A stretch of 64,000 nucleotides of DNA, from contig JAEKNU010000003.1 in assembly GCA_016838895.1 (NCBI GenBank), positions 1 to 64,000 of the forward strand, written 5' to 3'. This stretch comes from Chloroflexota bacterium. GTDB lineage: Bacteria > Chloroflexota > Anaerolineae > Anaerolineales > Anaerolineaceae. The notes beneath the pieces are model-generated. The model saw only the letters and a program-made list of their open reading frames with translations. It was not told the DNA's origin and did not search any database. A program made the position numbers and the translations under genes. Positions 27,175-36,182 of this stretch are shown piece after piece (position 1 is the stretch's first letter; each line of letters begins with the position of its first letter).

Positions 27175-28535
27175 CTTGTACGCTCCCGCATTAATCGACG
27201 TGCTATTTGGTTAACAAGCATGATCATGAAGAACAACAATATGCCAGTGAAGAACAACGCCGATCGATGATCGCCTGAGGCATAATTGATTTCGACTGCT
27301 ACATTTCCGGTTAATGTTCTGGCGGTTGCCAATGCAATGGTCAGTGGATTGCCATCAAGCGCCTTTGGAATCGCGATTGAATTACCAATAACCATGATCA
27401 TCGCCATGGTTTCACCTAAGGCTCGGCCAATACCCAAAATGATCGCTGCAATTAAGCCGGATCGTGCTGCAGGCAAAATAACCCGAACAATTGTTTGCCA
27501 ATGGGTGGCACCCAAAGCTAATGAACCATGTTTATATTCCTTGGGAACCGCCCGAATCGCATCTTCAGCAATATTCGTCACAGTTGGGATAATCATTACC
27601 GCTAAAATGATAGAGGCATTAAGAATACCGAAACCGGAATTTCGGCTTACTTCAATATTTCGAATCACTGGTGCTAATACAACCATACCGAACAACCCAT
27701 AAACCACTGAAGGAATTCCAGCTAATAGTTCAATTGCCGGTCGGACAAGATCGCGAACCAGTTTAGGAGCCACCTCAGCCAACAAATTGGCTGTGCCAAT
27801 TGATAACGGTACACCTAATACAGTTGCACCGATTGTACTTAGTATGGTTCCCAAAATCATGGGTATTAAACCAAATTGGCCAATGCCTTCTTCATTTAGT
27901 GAGCCTGGACGCCAGATGGTGCCCAAAAGCATATTGTCCAAACCGATATTTAATATCGAATCCATCGATTCTGAGAGGGTAAACAGAATGATCAACATCA
28001 CGATCAGGATAGAGCTTAGCGCTGTGATTAATAAAACATATCGAACCCAACGATCAAATGCTTTGCGCTCGCGAATTGTTTCCTGAAAACCGGTTGTTGT
28101 TTGTAATATATACAAAACACCTGAAGGCAAAATTCCTATCATATGGATATTCAATAATGCCTTTCCTAAAATATCCCCAATTTCAGAGAGCTGCATTACT
28201 TCTTCACCGGCAAAAATGGTTGAAGAAACTGAGAAAATCAGAGAAACGATATAAGCGATTAATCCTACCGTTATCATTATGAAAAGCGCACTTTTTGCCC
28301 AATTTTTTGTTTGCCATAATCCAATAGACAAAAAAAGCACGATTGCAGATAATGCCATTTCAGCATACGGATAAATACTTTTTTCTGTTGAGGAGAAAAA
28401 TAAAGATTGTTGCTGAATTAAGAAATAAACAAAAAAGCTAACTGCACCAACGGCTAAGAACATCGCAAGAATTGAAATTAATAATGGCTTCTTTTTTGCA
28501 TTTGCTTGCGTCATTATTATCATTTTGTTTGTCAT
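27171..28535 (-). CDS. pstC: Phosphate ABC transporter permease PstC with N-terminal extension
   Basis: 454 residues against roughly 300 for typical PstC. The C-terminal 270 residues are a normal permease (DMLLGTIWRPG region, then EDAIRAVPKEYKHGSLALGATHWQT coupling loop, six helices). Before it lie about 150 extra residues with four hydrophobic segments (about 15-37, 45-65, 72-95, 125-147). The extension's purpose is unknown; it could be a regulatory membrane domain contacting PhoR or PhoU. GGTGA precedes the ATG. Confidence 0.9.
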   Translation of the reverse strand: MTNKMIIMTQANAKKKPLLISILAMFLAVGAVSFFVYFLIQQQSLFFSSTEKSIYPYAEMALSAIVLFLSIGLWQTKNWAKSALFIMITVGLIAYIVSLIFSVSSTIFAGEEVMQLSEIGDILGKALLNIHMIGILPSGVLYILQTTTGFQETIRERKAFDRWVRYVLLITALSSILIVMLIILFTLSESMDSILNIGLDNMLLGTIWRPGSLNEEGIGQFGLIPMILGTILSTIGATVLGVPLSIGTANLLAEVAPKLVRDLVRPAIELLAGIPSVVYGLFGMVVLAPVIRNIEVSRNSGFGILNASIILAVMIIPTVTNIAEDAIRAVPKEYKHGSLALGATHWQTIVRVILPAARSGLIAAIILGIGRALGETMAMIMVIGNSIAIPKALDGNPLTIALATARTLTGNVAVEINYASGDHRSALFFTGILLFFMIMLVNQIARRLMRERTR

Positions 28536-28568
28536 AATATTTTCACCATATTCAATAAGATTGAAACG

Positions 28569-28597
28569 GGGTATATCTTTGAAATAAAGATATACCC
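28569..28597 (-). promoter_or_regulatory. Stem-loop between pstS and pstC
   Basis: A 12-bp perfect inverted repeat (28569-28580 with 28586-28597, five-base loop) lies in the 109-bp pstS-pstC gap. No U run follows on the minus strand, so it more likely protects the pstS 3' end or slows readthrough, giving excess PstS over the membrane subunits. Confidence 0.65.
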
Positions 28598-28644
28598 ATT
28601 TCTCTCTGCTAGTTCACATCTTACAAATCAAGGGAGAGAGAATA

Positions 28645-29535
28645 CTATTTAATGGTGATATAATCTTGACCCACAATTTCTTGTCCGGCGTCACCTATTA
28701 TGTAATCTAGGAAGGCTTTGGCTAATTCGCCTGGTTCGCCATTGGTCATCATGTTCAATGGACGGAAGATGGAGTATGAACCATTCTTTACATTCTCAAC
28801 AGTGGGTTCAACACCATCGATGGCAACAGTTTTGACGCTCCTATCCAGGAAACCAAAGGAAAGAAAACCAATTGTATTGGGCGTAGTTGCAACGGTTGTG
28901 CGTACCTGACCATTGGATTGTTGCAGAATCGCATTTTCACTGATAGGCTCTTCAATTTTTTCGCCAGCGGCGTCTTTGTGAAGCATAACCAATTCAGAGA
29001 AAGCCGCGCGTGTTCCGGACCCCTCTTCACGGGAAACTACGGTGATTTCTGCATCCGGGCCACCAACTTCGCTGAAGTTTGTCACCACACCAGAGAAGAT
29101 GTCACGTACCTGTTCGACAGTCAAGCTAGGTATTTCGACTTCGCTATTTACGATAACTGCGATACCATCATAAGCAATGGTATAAATCATCAATTCAGGA
29201 TAGGATTCCATTTCAGAATCTTTGATTTCGCGGGAAGCATTTCCGATATCCACAGTGCTATCACCAGCGGAAGTAACACCAACACTTGAACCACCACCCT
29301 GAATTTCGATCACAACATCAGGATACATATCCATAAAGGATTCAGCTAATTCTTCGGCCAGAGGCTGCACTGTGGTTGAACCAGCGATCTGGATCTGACC
29401 TGCCAAACCAGCGGCAGGTGCTTCTAGCTGGCTTGCTTCAGCAGCAGGAGCTGCCGGTGTATTTGCTGTACATGCACTCAGCATTGCGCTGAAGGTGAAC
29501 GAAGCAGCAATTAAAGCAATTAATTTACGACGCAT
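28645..29535 (-). CDS. pstS: Phosphate-binding lipoprotein PstS
   Basis: 296 residues. The signal peptide ends in LSAC (Cys near 22), and a short Ala/Pro linker precedes the binding protein. Phosphate-site motifs are GSTTVQPLAEEL near 53, GGGSSVGVTSAGD near 80 and SREEGSGTRAAF near 168. It delivers phosphate to PstCA at the outer face of the membrane. It is the first gene of the operon, with GAGGAG nine bases before ATG and a phased-repeat promoter upstream. Confidence 0.95.
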   Translation of the reverse strand: MRRKLIALIAASFTFSAMLSACTANTPAAPAAEASQLEAPAAGLAGQIQIAGSTTVQPLAEELAESFMDMYPDVVIEIQGGGSSVGVTSAGDSTVDIGNASREIKDSEMESYPELMIYTIAYDGIAVIVNSEVEIPSLTVEQVRDIFSGVVTNFSEVGGPDAEITVVSREEGSGTRAAFSELVMLHKDAAGEKIEEPISENAILQQSNGQVRTTVATTPNTIGFLSFGFLDRSVKTVAIDGVEPTVENVKNGSYSIFRPLNMMTNGEPGELAKAFLDYIIGDAGQEIVGQDYITIK

Positions 29536-29599
29536 TTTTTTATTCTCCTCAAATATCTTTCTAATTAGTTCGTTACTTCTTCACTTGTAACGTGACTTA

Positions 29600-29665
29600 A
29601 TCTTATGCCCCGTCTCTTAACGCTGATCAAAACCAGCCTTAAAGTTGTGTCAATGAATTGTTAAC
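29600..29665 (-). promoter_or_regulatory. PhoB/PhoP-type box and -10 of the pst operon
   Basis: On the minus strand five half-sites (TTAACA, TTGACA, TTAAGG, TTTGAT, TTAAGA) recur at exactly 11-bp steps between 29665 and 29611. A TAAGAT -10 candidate follows at 29605-29600, 65 bp from the pstS ATG. There is no separate -35, as expected for an activator-dependent pho promoter. Confidence 0.7.
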
Positions 29666-29776
29666 AAATTTATTAATATATCAGGAAAATAAATAGCTTT
29701 TATGAGAAAAATACCACGACAAATATTTGCTGTGATAAAATTCCTGAATAAAACTATGCAACAAATCAGGTGATCA

Positions 29777-30712
29777 GTGATTAAATCCATAGCAGAAAAA
29801 ATACGTCAAAATATTCAAAAAGTAATTGTGGGGAAAGATCAAAGCATTAATTTTGTGCTCACTGCATTAATATGTAATGGTCATATCTTGCTGGAGGATG
29901 TACCCGGAACAGGGAAAACATTGTTAGTTAAATCTCTGGCTGCATCGTTGGATTGTTCTTTTCGTCGCATTCAATTTACCCCCGATCTACTCCCTTCGGA
30001 TATCACCGGTATTCGCTGGTTTAATCCAAAAGATCAAAACTTCCAAACCCAACAAGGCCCCATCTTTAGTCAGGTTGTACTGGCAGATGAAATTAACCGA
30101 GCAACGCCGCGCACACAATCAGCGCTGCTTGAAGCCATGCAGGAACAGCAAGTCACCATAGATGGACTGACTTACACATTGGATAAACCATTTATCGTGA
30201 TCGCCACACAAAACCCGATTGAATTAGAAGGCACTTTCCCTCTGCCTGAGGCACAGCTTGACCGTTTCCTGATGAAAATAAATATGGACTATCCCCTTGC
30301 AGAGGAAGAAGATGCCATATTGCTGCGTTTTTATCAGAAAAATCCATTAGAAGATTTACAAGCCATCTGTTCACCTGCAGATATATTGGCCTTACAGCAA
30401 GCCCGAAAAAAGATTTTGGTTGATGATAGCCTGCGCGACTATATCATCCGCATCGCACGTAAGACCAGAACGCATGAGGATATTCAATTGGGTGCCAGTC
30501 CCCGTGCCAGCCTGGCAATGCTGCAATGTGCCCAGGCCTATGCCGGCATTCAAGGACGCGAATATGTCATCCCCGATGATATAAAATCTTTGGCGCCTTC
30601 CATTTTGCTGCACCGCCTGATCATCTCCCCCCAGGCACAATTACGCGGCAGAGGACCAAAGCAACTGATAGAGGATATTATCAACGCCGTTCCAGTTCCT
30701 GTAGAATCCTGA
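29777..30712 (+). CDS. MoxR-family AAA ATPase
   Basis: 311 residues. Walker A is EDVPGTGKTLL near 41, Walker B is VLADEINRATPRTQSALLEAMQE near 105, sensor 1 is ATQNPIELEGTFPLPEAQLDRF near 150. MoxR proteins act as chaperones for cell-surface or VWA-containing partners and are almost always followed by a DUF58 gene, as here. It starts at GTG with AGGTGATCA in front. The following gene starts two bases after its stop. Confidence 0.92.
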   Translation: MIKSIAEKIRQNIQKVIVGKDQSINFVLTALICNGHILLEDVPGTGKTLLVKSLAASLDCSFRRIQFTPDLLPSDITGIRWFNPKDQNFQTQQGPIFSQVVLADEINRATPRTQSALLEAMQEQQVTIDGLTYTLDKPFIVIATQNPIELEGTFPLPEAQLDRFLMKINMDYPLAEEEDAILLRFYQKNPLEDLQAICSPADILALQQARKKILVDDSLRDYIIRIARKTRTHEDIQLGASPRASLAMLQCAQAYAGIQGREYVIPDDIKSLAPSILLHRLIISPQAQLRGRGPKQLIEDIINAVPVPVES

Positions 30713-30713
30713 A

Positions 30714-31925
30714 ATGTCCCTCCGTTTTGCACTATTCATTCTGATTGTCACATTCCTGATGGGCGGTCTCATGGAGAACACCTTCATCAGTCGTATTGCC
30801 ATTATCCTATTGGCAACCATTACCCTGGCCTGGTTATGGCAGCGGCAGGCGCTGCAGCATATTTTATACACACGAAAAATTACCTATCCAAATGGGTTTC
30901 CCGGCGATAAAACAGATATAACCATCTCGGTGAAAAACGACAAATGGCTGCCGCTCAGTTGGCTGCGTCTGATTGATCATTGGCCAAACGAAATTAAGCC
31001 GGAAAACAAAGCTGAGATTAGTGGATATCGTTATTCCGAAGAAAACCGCCTGACAAATATTTTTACTTTGCGCTGGTATGAGAAAATCAATCGTAAATTC
31101 AATATCGAGTTCAAAAAACGCGGAATATACCAAATCGGACCGGTAGAAGTAGAAAGCGGTGATTTTCTGGGTCTTTTTTCGAAAACCACCTCCTTACCCA
31201 TTCAAGACACGATCACGGTTTACCCCGCCCTGCTGCCCATGGATCAGATTCAATGGGATACGGATGATCCGTTTGGCGAGAAATCAACGCATCACAATTT
31301 GTTTAGTGATCCTAATTTGGTCAGCGGTATACGATCCTATCAACCTGGAGATCGATTCCGAACCATTCATTGGCCGGCAACCGCCAGAAAAGGCACCTTG
31401 CAGGTTAAAACCTTTCAACCTGTTACTGCAAAATCGATCATGATTATGCTCAATAGTTCAACAACCGAACATGCCTGGATGGGCTACTCATCCGATATGC
31501 TGGAGTATGCCATACAGGTTAGTGCATCCCTGGCATATTACGCCATTCAAGCCGGATATGCCGTTGGTTTATGTTCAAATGGCTATCTGACACGCAGTGA
31601 CCAACCATTTTTCTTATCCCCCGGAAATACGCAGGCACAATTAATTCAAATCCTCACTTACCTTGCCATGGTAACTGCTTATACCAATGTCAATTTCGAA
31701 AAATACCTGATACGATCCTCGCCGAAAATCCCCTATGGCACCAACCTGGTAATCGTTTCGGCTATGCATTCCGAGCGTTTATCCAGGACATTAATGCACC
31801 TGAACACCTATCGCAAAGGAATTATTTTTTATAATCTGACCAATGACAACGTAGAGATTCCTGGGATACGCCAGACCCATTTGCCATTAGAAAAACATAA
31901 TCTTGAGGTACAAAATGGCGAATAA
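30714..31925 (+). CDS. DUF58 membrane protein
   Basis: 403 residues. One or two membrane helices at about 5-40 are followed by a beta-rich region and the DUF58 core (GIRSYQPGDRFRTIHWPATARKG near 205), a VWA-like fold. It is the usual partner of MoxR; the pair is thought to assist assembly or activation of envelope proteins. The exact job is unknown. The next gene overlaps it by 11 bp. Confidence 0.88.
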   Translation: MSLRFALFILIVTFLMGGLMENTFISRIAIILLATITLAWLWQRQALQHILYTRKITYPNGFPGDKTDITISVKNDKWLPLSWLRLIDHWPNEIKPENKAEISGYRYSEENRLTNIFTLRWYEKINRKFNIEFKKRGIYQIGPVEVESGDFLGLFSKTTSLPIQDTITVYPALLPMDQIQWDTDDPFGEKSTHHNLFSDPNLVSGIRSYQPGDRFRTIHWPATARKGTLQVKTFQPVTAKSIMIMLNSSTTEHAWMGYSSDMLEYAIQVSASLAYYAIQAGYAVGLCSNGYLTRSDQPFFLSPGNTQAQLIQILTYLAMVTAYTNVNFEKYLIRSSPKIPYGTNLVIVSAMHSERLSRTLMHLNTYRKGIIFYNLTNDNVEIPGIRQTHLPLEKHNLEVQNGE

Positions 31926-33378
31926 ATTTCAGGCAGTGTTCAACAAAATTGAGCCCTTTATCTGGCAGGAAATAAGCCGAGTCTCAGCCATCTTTTTATT
32001 TTCCGGATGGGTTTCTTTGTTTTATACGCGATTAACCAATGCACCTGTTGCGCTATGGGCTGTCTGGATATTTAGCAGTATTTCCCTTGTCATGGCAGCT
32101 GTTTTTGGGAATTACTATCGCCATACCTATCTGAATCAAAAGAAATTATTTCACATCCTGTTGCCCGGATTTATCCTGATCTTGATTATTAGTTTTCAGA
32201 TCATCCGTTATCCATATCAGTGGCCATTCTTTTCTGCATTTCTACATGGGGCAGTGGATAGTGTGCTTCTAAATAATAAACTGCCAATCGATTTCTGGCA
32301 CTTCTTCTATTTATTGATCCTCGCCTGGCGAGGAATCAACTTTGGTCGTCAGCCCGCCAGCAGCGATACGCAGCAACGCGCATTTATTGGTTTTTTCTTT
32401 GGCATTGCAACTTTTCAAATCCTGCTTGATCCCACCAATCAGACGCAAATCCTGGTTTATTTCCTGGTGATCTTTATGATCGGTTTGTTCGGCTTACCGG
32501 CGGCCAGAATCGTGACCAGCAGCATGCTGAGAGGCGGCAAACTGCCAAAAATACAACTTGAATGGATCATCACCATGCTGGCCGGGGCACTGCTCTTTAT
32601 GATTGTCGGTATTGGATCCAGTTTCCTGCTCAATTTATCTGTGGCAAAAATGCTATCCAGTCTACTGATCAGTTTGTTTACAGGAGTATTATTACTGGTA
32701 TTCGTCGCCATGACACCCCTTGCTTATGGCTTTATGCTGCTGTTCAATCGCTTGATGCAAAGTTTCATGTCTGAAGTGCAGATGCCAACCACAGATATAC
32801 AAGTCAGTCAGGAAATGCTCAATCAGGCGCAGGAACAAACCCAGGATGTATTTCATCAGAATATGCTTAGCATACAAAATTATGTCATCATCGCCATTAC
32901 AATCGCGATCATCATCGGTATCTGGGTTACATTAAAACGCAGAGGGTATCAAAATAAAAAGCCAATCACACTCGAAGAAGGCAGCATTACGGATGCCAGG
33001 AAACGAACACTAGGTGCAAACGAATTGCGTTCCTTGCGCGATCGCTTGTCTCTCCCTTCTTCACGCGGCTTATCGGCTGTACGGATTCGCTGGATCTATG
33101 CCACATTATGCCACTACGGAAAACTACTTGACAATCCGCGAAAACCTGCCATTACCCCATTGGAATATCAAGGAAACTTGAATGCCCTCTTCCCTGAACA
33201 CCAGCAAGAAATATCAGAAATTACCGCTTCTTACATTGCTGTTCGCTATGGGCGTATCCCGGAAACCTCTCAGGAAATCAAAAAGCTGCAGCAATCCTGG
33301 GCAATGCTTGAGAAACAAGCCCGTCAATCCTTGCAGCTAAAAAAGAAAGAAAAACGACAAACAAAACGCAAGCGCTAA
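31915..33378 (+). CDS. Multi-pass membrane protein with DUF4129-like C-terminus
   Basis: 487 residues. Eight or nine hydrophobic helices lie in the first two thirds (about 20-330). A cytoplasmic C-terminal part (about 370-470) with IRWIYATLCHYG and TPLEYQGNL resembles the DUF4129 domain found at the end of transglutaminase-like proteins next to MoxR/DUF58. No transglutaminase Cys-His-Asp set is visible, so this is a transglutaminase-less member. The ATG at 31915 follows GAGGT by 6 bases and overlaps the DUF58 gene. Its stop overlaps the convergent peptidase by 4 bp. Confidence 0.72.
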   Translation: MANKFQAVFNKIEPFIWQEISRVSAIFLFSGWVSLFYTRLTNAPVALWAVWIFSSISLVMAAVFGNYYRHTYLNQKKLFHILLPGFILILIISFQIIRYPYQWPFFSAFLHGAVDSVLLNNKLPIDFWHFFYLLILAWRGINFGRQPASSDTQQRAFIGFFFGIATFQILLDPTNQTQILVYFLVIFMIGLFGLPAARIVTSSMLRGGKLPKIQLEWIITMLAGALLFMIVGIGSSFLLNLSVAKMLSSLLISLFTGVLLLVFVAMTPLAYGFMLLFNRLMQSFMSEVQMPTTDIQVSQEMLNQAQEQTQDVFHQNMLSIQNYVIIAITIAIIIGIWVTLKRRGYQNKKPITLEEGSITDARKRTLGANELRSLRDRLSLPSSRGLSAVRIRWIYATLCHYGKLLDNPRKPAITPLEYQGNLNALFPEHQQEISEITASYIAVRYGRIPETSQEIKKLQQSWAMLEKQARQSLQLKKKEKRQTKRKR

Positions 33379-34742
33379 TCCATCTCGCTGAATTCCTTCA
33401 AAATACGCACAATATGTTTAGTTCCTTTTAGGTAAAGATCAATCACCAGGTTTTCATTGGGTGAATGCACTTGAGCACCATCATACCCAACCCCAGCCAT
33501 CACAATCGGGAGTTTTAAGGCATCCTGAATGATGGCATTCGGGCCTGAACCGCCTATCATAGGTACAATTTGCATAGCCGAGCCATATAATTCTTTGGTA
33601 CTATCAACCACCATCTGCACAAATGGATCAGAAACAGGAGTTTTGGCTGCTTTTCCTGACCCCAATTCCTTGATTTCAACATCCGTGAACCCCAGCTCAT
33701 CCAGATACTTTCGCAAAGAGATCATGATTTTCTCAGGGTCCATATCAGGCACCAATCGAAATTCCAATTTGGCACTGGCTTCTGCCGGTATGATCGTTTT
33801 TGATCCGGGACCCTGATAGCCGGAATTGATCCCGTCAATGGTACAGGTTGGCCGGAACACAGCCGCAACACGAATATCTTCTACCCCGGATTCAACATAA
33901 TGCAGATAATCCTTTAAATCAAATAACGCTTTATATTTTTCCGATGGATCAGCCATTTTCTTAAGATAAAATAAGTCTTCATCTGTTGGCGAGAGAATGT
34001 CATCATAAAAGCCAGGGATATTGACTTTCTCATCAACACCCTTGACCGCAGAAAGCGCCCAGGTTAATCGCCAGGCCGCATTTTGAAATATGGACCCGCC
34101 AATACCAGAATGAATATCCCGATTGGCCGTTTTGACCGATAATTCTAGATACAGGATACCGCGCAGTCCCAGCGCTTGCATAGGCACACCATCATCGTCC
34201 ACCCCACCGCATTCCCAAACACAGGCATCCGCCTGAATACGGTCCTGATATTGTTCAATAAATTCATGCAAGTAAGGGCTGCTGACCTCTTCCTCGCCTT
34301 CGATGATGAATTTCACATTGCAGGGTAATTCACCATCCTGATCAAGAATCGCATCCAGTGCAAACAGACGAGAAACAATATTGCCTTTATCATCGTCTAC
34401 GCCTCTGCCATATAATTTTCCGTCAATTAATGTGGGAGTAAACGGCGGGGTATGCCATAATGCAAGGGGCTCCGCTGGCTGCACATCATAATGGTTATAG
34501 AACAATAAAGTTTTTCCGGTATTTTTTCCCTTGCACTCGGCGAAAACTACAGGCGCACCGCTTGTGGGCGCAATTTCAACCAGAAAGCCGCGCTTTTTTA
34601 ACATCTCCCCAAGCAACAGGGCACATTCTTCCAGTCCTTCTTGCGTCGCGGAAATACTGGGCTGCGCACATAAAATCGACAATTCATCAATGCTGTCAGA
34701 ACAATGATGATCTATATATTGATCATATCCTTGATAATTCAT
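33375..34742 (-). CDS. M20-family metallopeptidase (dipeptidase type)
   Basis: 455 residues. Zinc ligands sit in LLFYNHYDVQP near 80, GRGVDDDKGNI near 112 and the catalytic EGEEEVSSP near 148; the dimerisation domain is at about 190-330. Family members cleave dipeptides or deacylate amino acids in the cytoplasm. It probably continues into the VTT gene? No: that gene lies upstream (30 bp) in the same direction, so the order of transcription is uridine kinase, VTT protein, peptidase, likely one operon. Confidence 0.9.
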   Translation of the reverse strand: MNYQGYDQYIDHHCSDSIDELSILCAQPSISATQEGLEECALLLGEMLKKRGFLVEIAPTSGAPVVFAECKGKNTGKTLLFYNHYDVQPAEPLALWHTPPFTPTLIDGKLYGRGVDDDKGNIVSRLFALDAILDQDGELPCNVKFIIEGEEEVSSPYLHEFIEQYQDRIQADACVWECGGVDDDGVPMQALGLRGILYLELSVKTANRDIHSGIGGSIFQNAAWRLTWALSAVKGVDEKVNIPGFYDDILSPTDEDLFYLKKMADPSEKYKALFDLKDYLHYVESGVEDIRVAAVFRPTCTIDGINSGYQGPGSKTIIPAEASAKLEFRLVPDMDPEKIMISLRKYLDELGFTDVEIKELGSGKAAKTPVSDPFVQMVVDSTKELYGSAMQIVPMIGGSGPNAIIQDALKLPIVMAGVGYDGAQVHSPNENLVIDLYLKGTKHIVRILKEFSEMD

Positions 34743-34772
34743 GAATTCCTTCCTCGGCTGCTGTGATGTATT

Positions 34773-35318
34773 TTATTGAAATGGAAGCATTTCCAATATT
34801 GTAGCACCACCATAGGCAAACAGGAGCATTTTTAAAAATTTGCCCAGCAAACACCAAAACAGGAATCTTGTCACTGGCACCTTCAAACTACCAGCGGTAA
34901 TTCCGGCCATATCAAATGCCGGATTCGGTATGAATGCAAGCAGAAATATTGCCACGCCACCATATTTTTTCATCCAAAGAATCAACTTTTCATATTTGCT
35001 GACCCTTTGAATCAGAACCCGCCCGCTAAAACCTGCCAAATACCCTGACAGTTCACCGATTGCAGCTCCTGTACCTGCGGCAACGGCTACCCAAAATGGA
35101 TTGAAAACCGCGCCCATTGCGGAAGTAATCAATACACCGGGCAAAGGCACAATCACAGTCGCATTGGCTAAAAGTGAAATCACAAAAATACCCGGATACC
35201 CATAAACCTCGAGGTATTGGATTCGATCACGTATTGTAAATAAATAAATAGAAAGGGCAATTAATACGACAACAATCGCGATACGAGCAGCGTTTTGTAA
35301 TTTCTCTTTTTTTGTCAA
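34773..35318 (-). CDS. VTT-domain (DedA/SNARE-associated) membrane protein
   Basis: 181 residues, about five hydrophobic segments. The VTT signature is GAAIGELSGYLAGFSGR near 85-100, with a downstream helix region FIPNPAFDMAGITAG. Proteins of this family are linked to lipid-carrier or phospholipid flipping and envelope homeostasis. The start is TTG at 35318 after CTGGAAAA, which makes initiation somewhat weak. It begins 12 bp after the uridine kinase stop. Confidence 0.85.
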   Translation of the reverse strand: MTKKEKLQNAARIAIVVVLIALSIYLFTIRDRIQYLEVYGYPGIFVISLLANATVIVPLPGVLITSAMGAVFNPFWVAVAAGTGAAIGELSGYLAGFSGRVLIQRVSKYEKLILWMKKYGGVAIFLLAFIPNPAFDMAGITAGSLKVPVTRFLFWCLLGKFLKMLLFAYGGATILEMLPFQ

Positions 35319-35330
35319 TAGGTTTTCCAG

Positions 35331-35966
35331 TTACAACAATGTCTCTAATTTGGCGATCACCATGTCCAATGCCACCCAGTTGCGTCCACCTTCCGGGATA
35401 ATCACATCTGCATAACGTTTTGAAGGCTCCACAAACTCCAAATGCATGGGGCGAACTGTAGATTGATACTGATGGATCACCGAATCAACTGTACGACCGC
35501 GCTCTGCAATATCACGTTCCAGACGGCGCATGAAGCGAATATCAGAATCTGTGTCCACGAAAATTTTCATATCAAACAATTTGCGTAATTCGGATTCGGC
35601 AAAAATAAGAATCCCTTCAACTAAAATGATATTTTTAGGTTCCACATAAATACACTCACCGGTACGGGTATGCGTAGTGAAATCGTACACTGGCATTTCA
35701 ATGGCCTCTCCGCGTAATAAGGAGCTGATATGCGAGATCAACAATTCCGTTTCTACCGAATGTGGGTGATCAAAATTCACCTGTTCGCGTTGTGTTTTAG
35801 GTAAATGTCCTAATTCGCGATAATAGGCATCATGGGGCAGAAATGCAATGCGATGCGCACCGACTTTGTTCAAAATTTCATTGGCAACCGTAGTCTTTCC
35901 CGACCCGGAACCACCGGCGATGCCGATCACAATTGGTTTATGTTTGATTCTTTCGTCATTTTTCAT
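35331..35966 (-). CDS. udk: Uridine kinase
   Basis: 211 residues with P-loop GIAGGSGSGKTTVA near 16, the DAYYRE motif near 46, DHPHSVE near 66 and FVDTDSDIRFMRRLERDIAERGR near 136, all standard for uridine/cytidine kinase of pyrimidine salvage. A TATAAT lies only 6 bases before ATG, so the message may be leaderless. It heads an apparent three-gene leftward operon. Confidence 0.93.
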   Translation of the reverse strand: MKNDERIKHKPIVIGIAGGSGSGKTTVANEILNKVGAHRIAFLPHDAYYRELGHLPKTQREQVNFDHPHSVETELLISHISSLLRGEAIEMPVYDFTTHTRTGECIYVEPKNIILVEGILIFAESELRKLFDMKIFVDTDSDIRFMRRLERDIAERGRTVDSVIHQYQSTVRPMHLEFVEPSKRYADVIIPEGGRNWVALDMVIAKLETLL

Positions 35967-35972
35967 ACTCTA

Positions 35973-36003
35973 ATTATAATCAAGCCCATAAATATTATGC
36001 CAA
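35973..36003 (-). promoter_or_regulatory. Promoter of udk, probably leaderless
   Basis: Minus-strand TTGGCA (36003-35998) and TATAAT (35978-35973) are 19 bp apart; the ATG at 35966 falls where transcription should begin. Confidence 0.45.
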
Positions 36004-36103
36004 GTTTTTATACTTTATATACGCATAAATCCATAAATTGTTTCATTGCAGTGCTGCGGGTCTACAGATTACTTACAAAACTGGCAATTTCAGGAATGGG
36101 GTG

Positions 36104-36109
36104 TATAAT
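36104..36109 (+). promoter_or_regulatory. -10 element upstream of bipA
   Basis: TATAAT at 36104-36109 lies 74 bp before the bipA ATG; no consensus -35 is seen. Confidence 0.35.
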
Positions 36110-36182
36110 TGTGTGTTCTTAACTGATGTATAAAACACTACGCTTACGCGTGTTGATTTAGTGGAATAATAATAGGAAAAAT

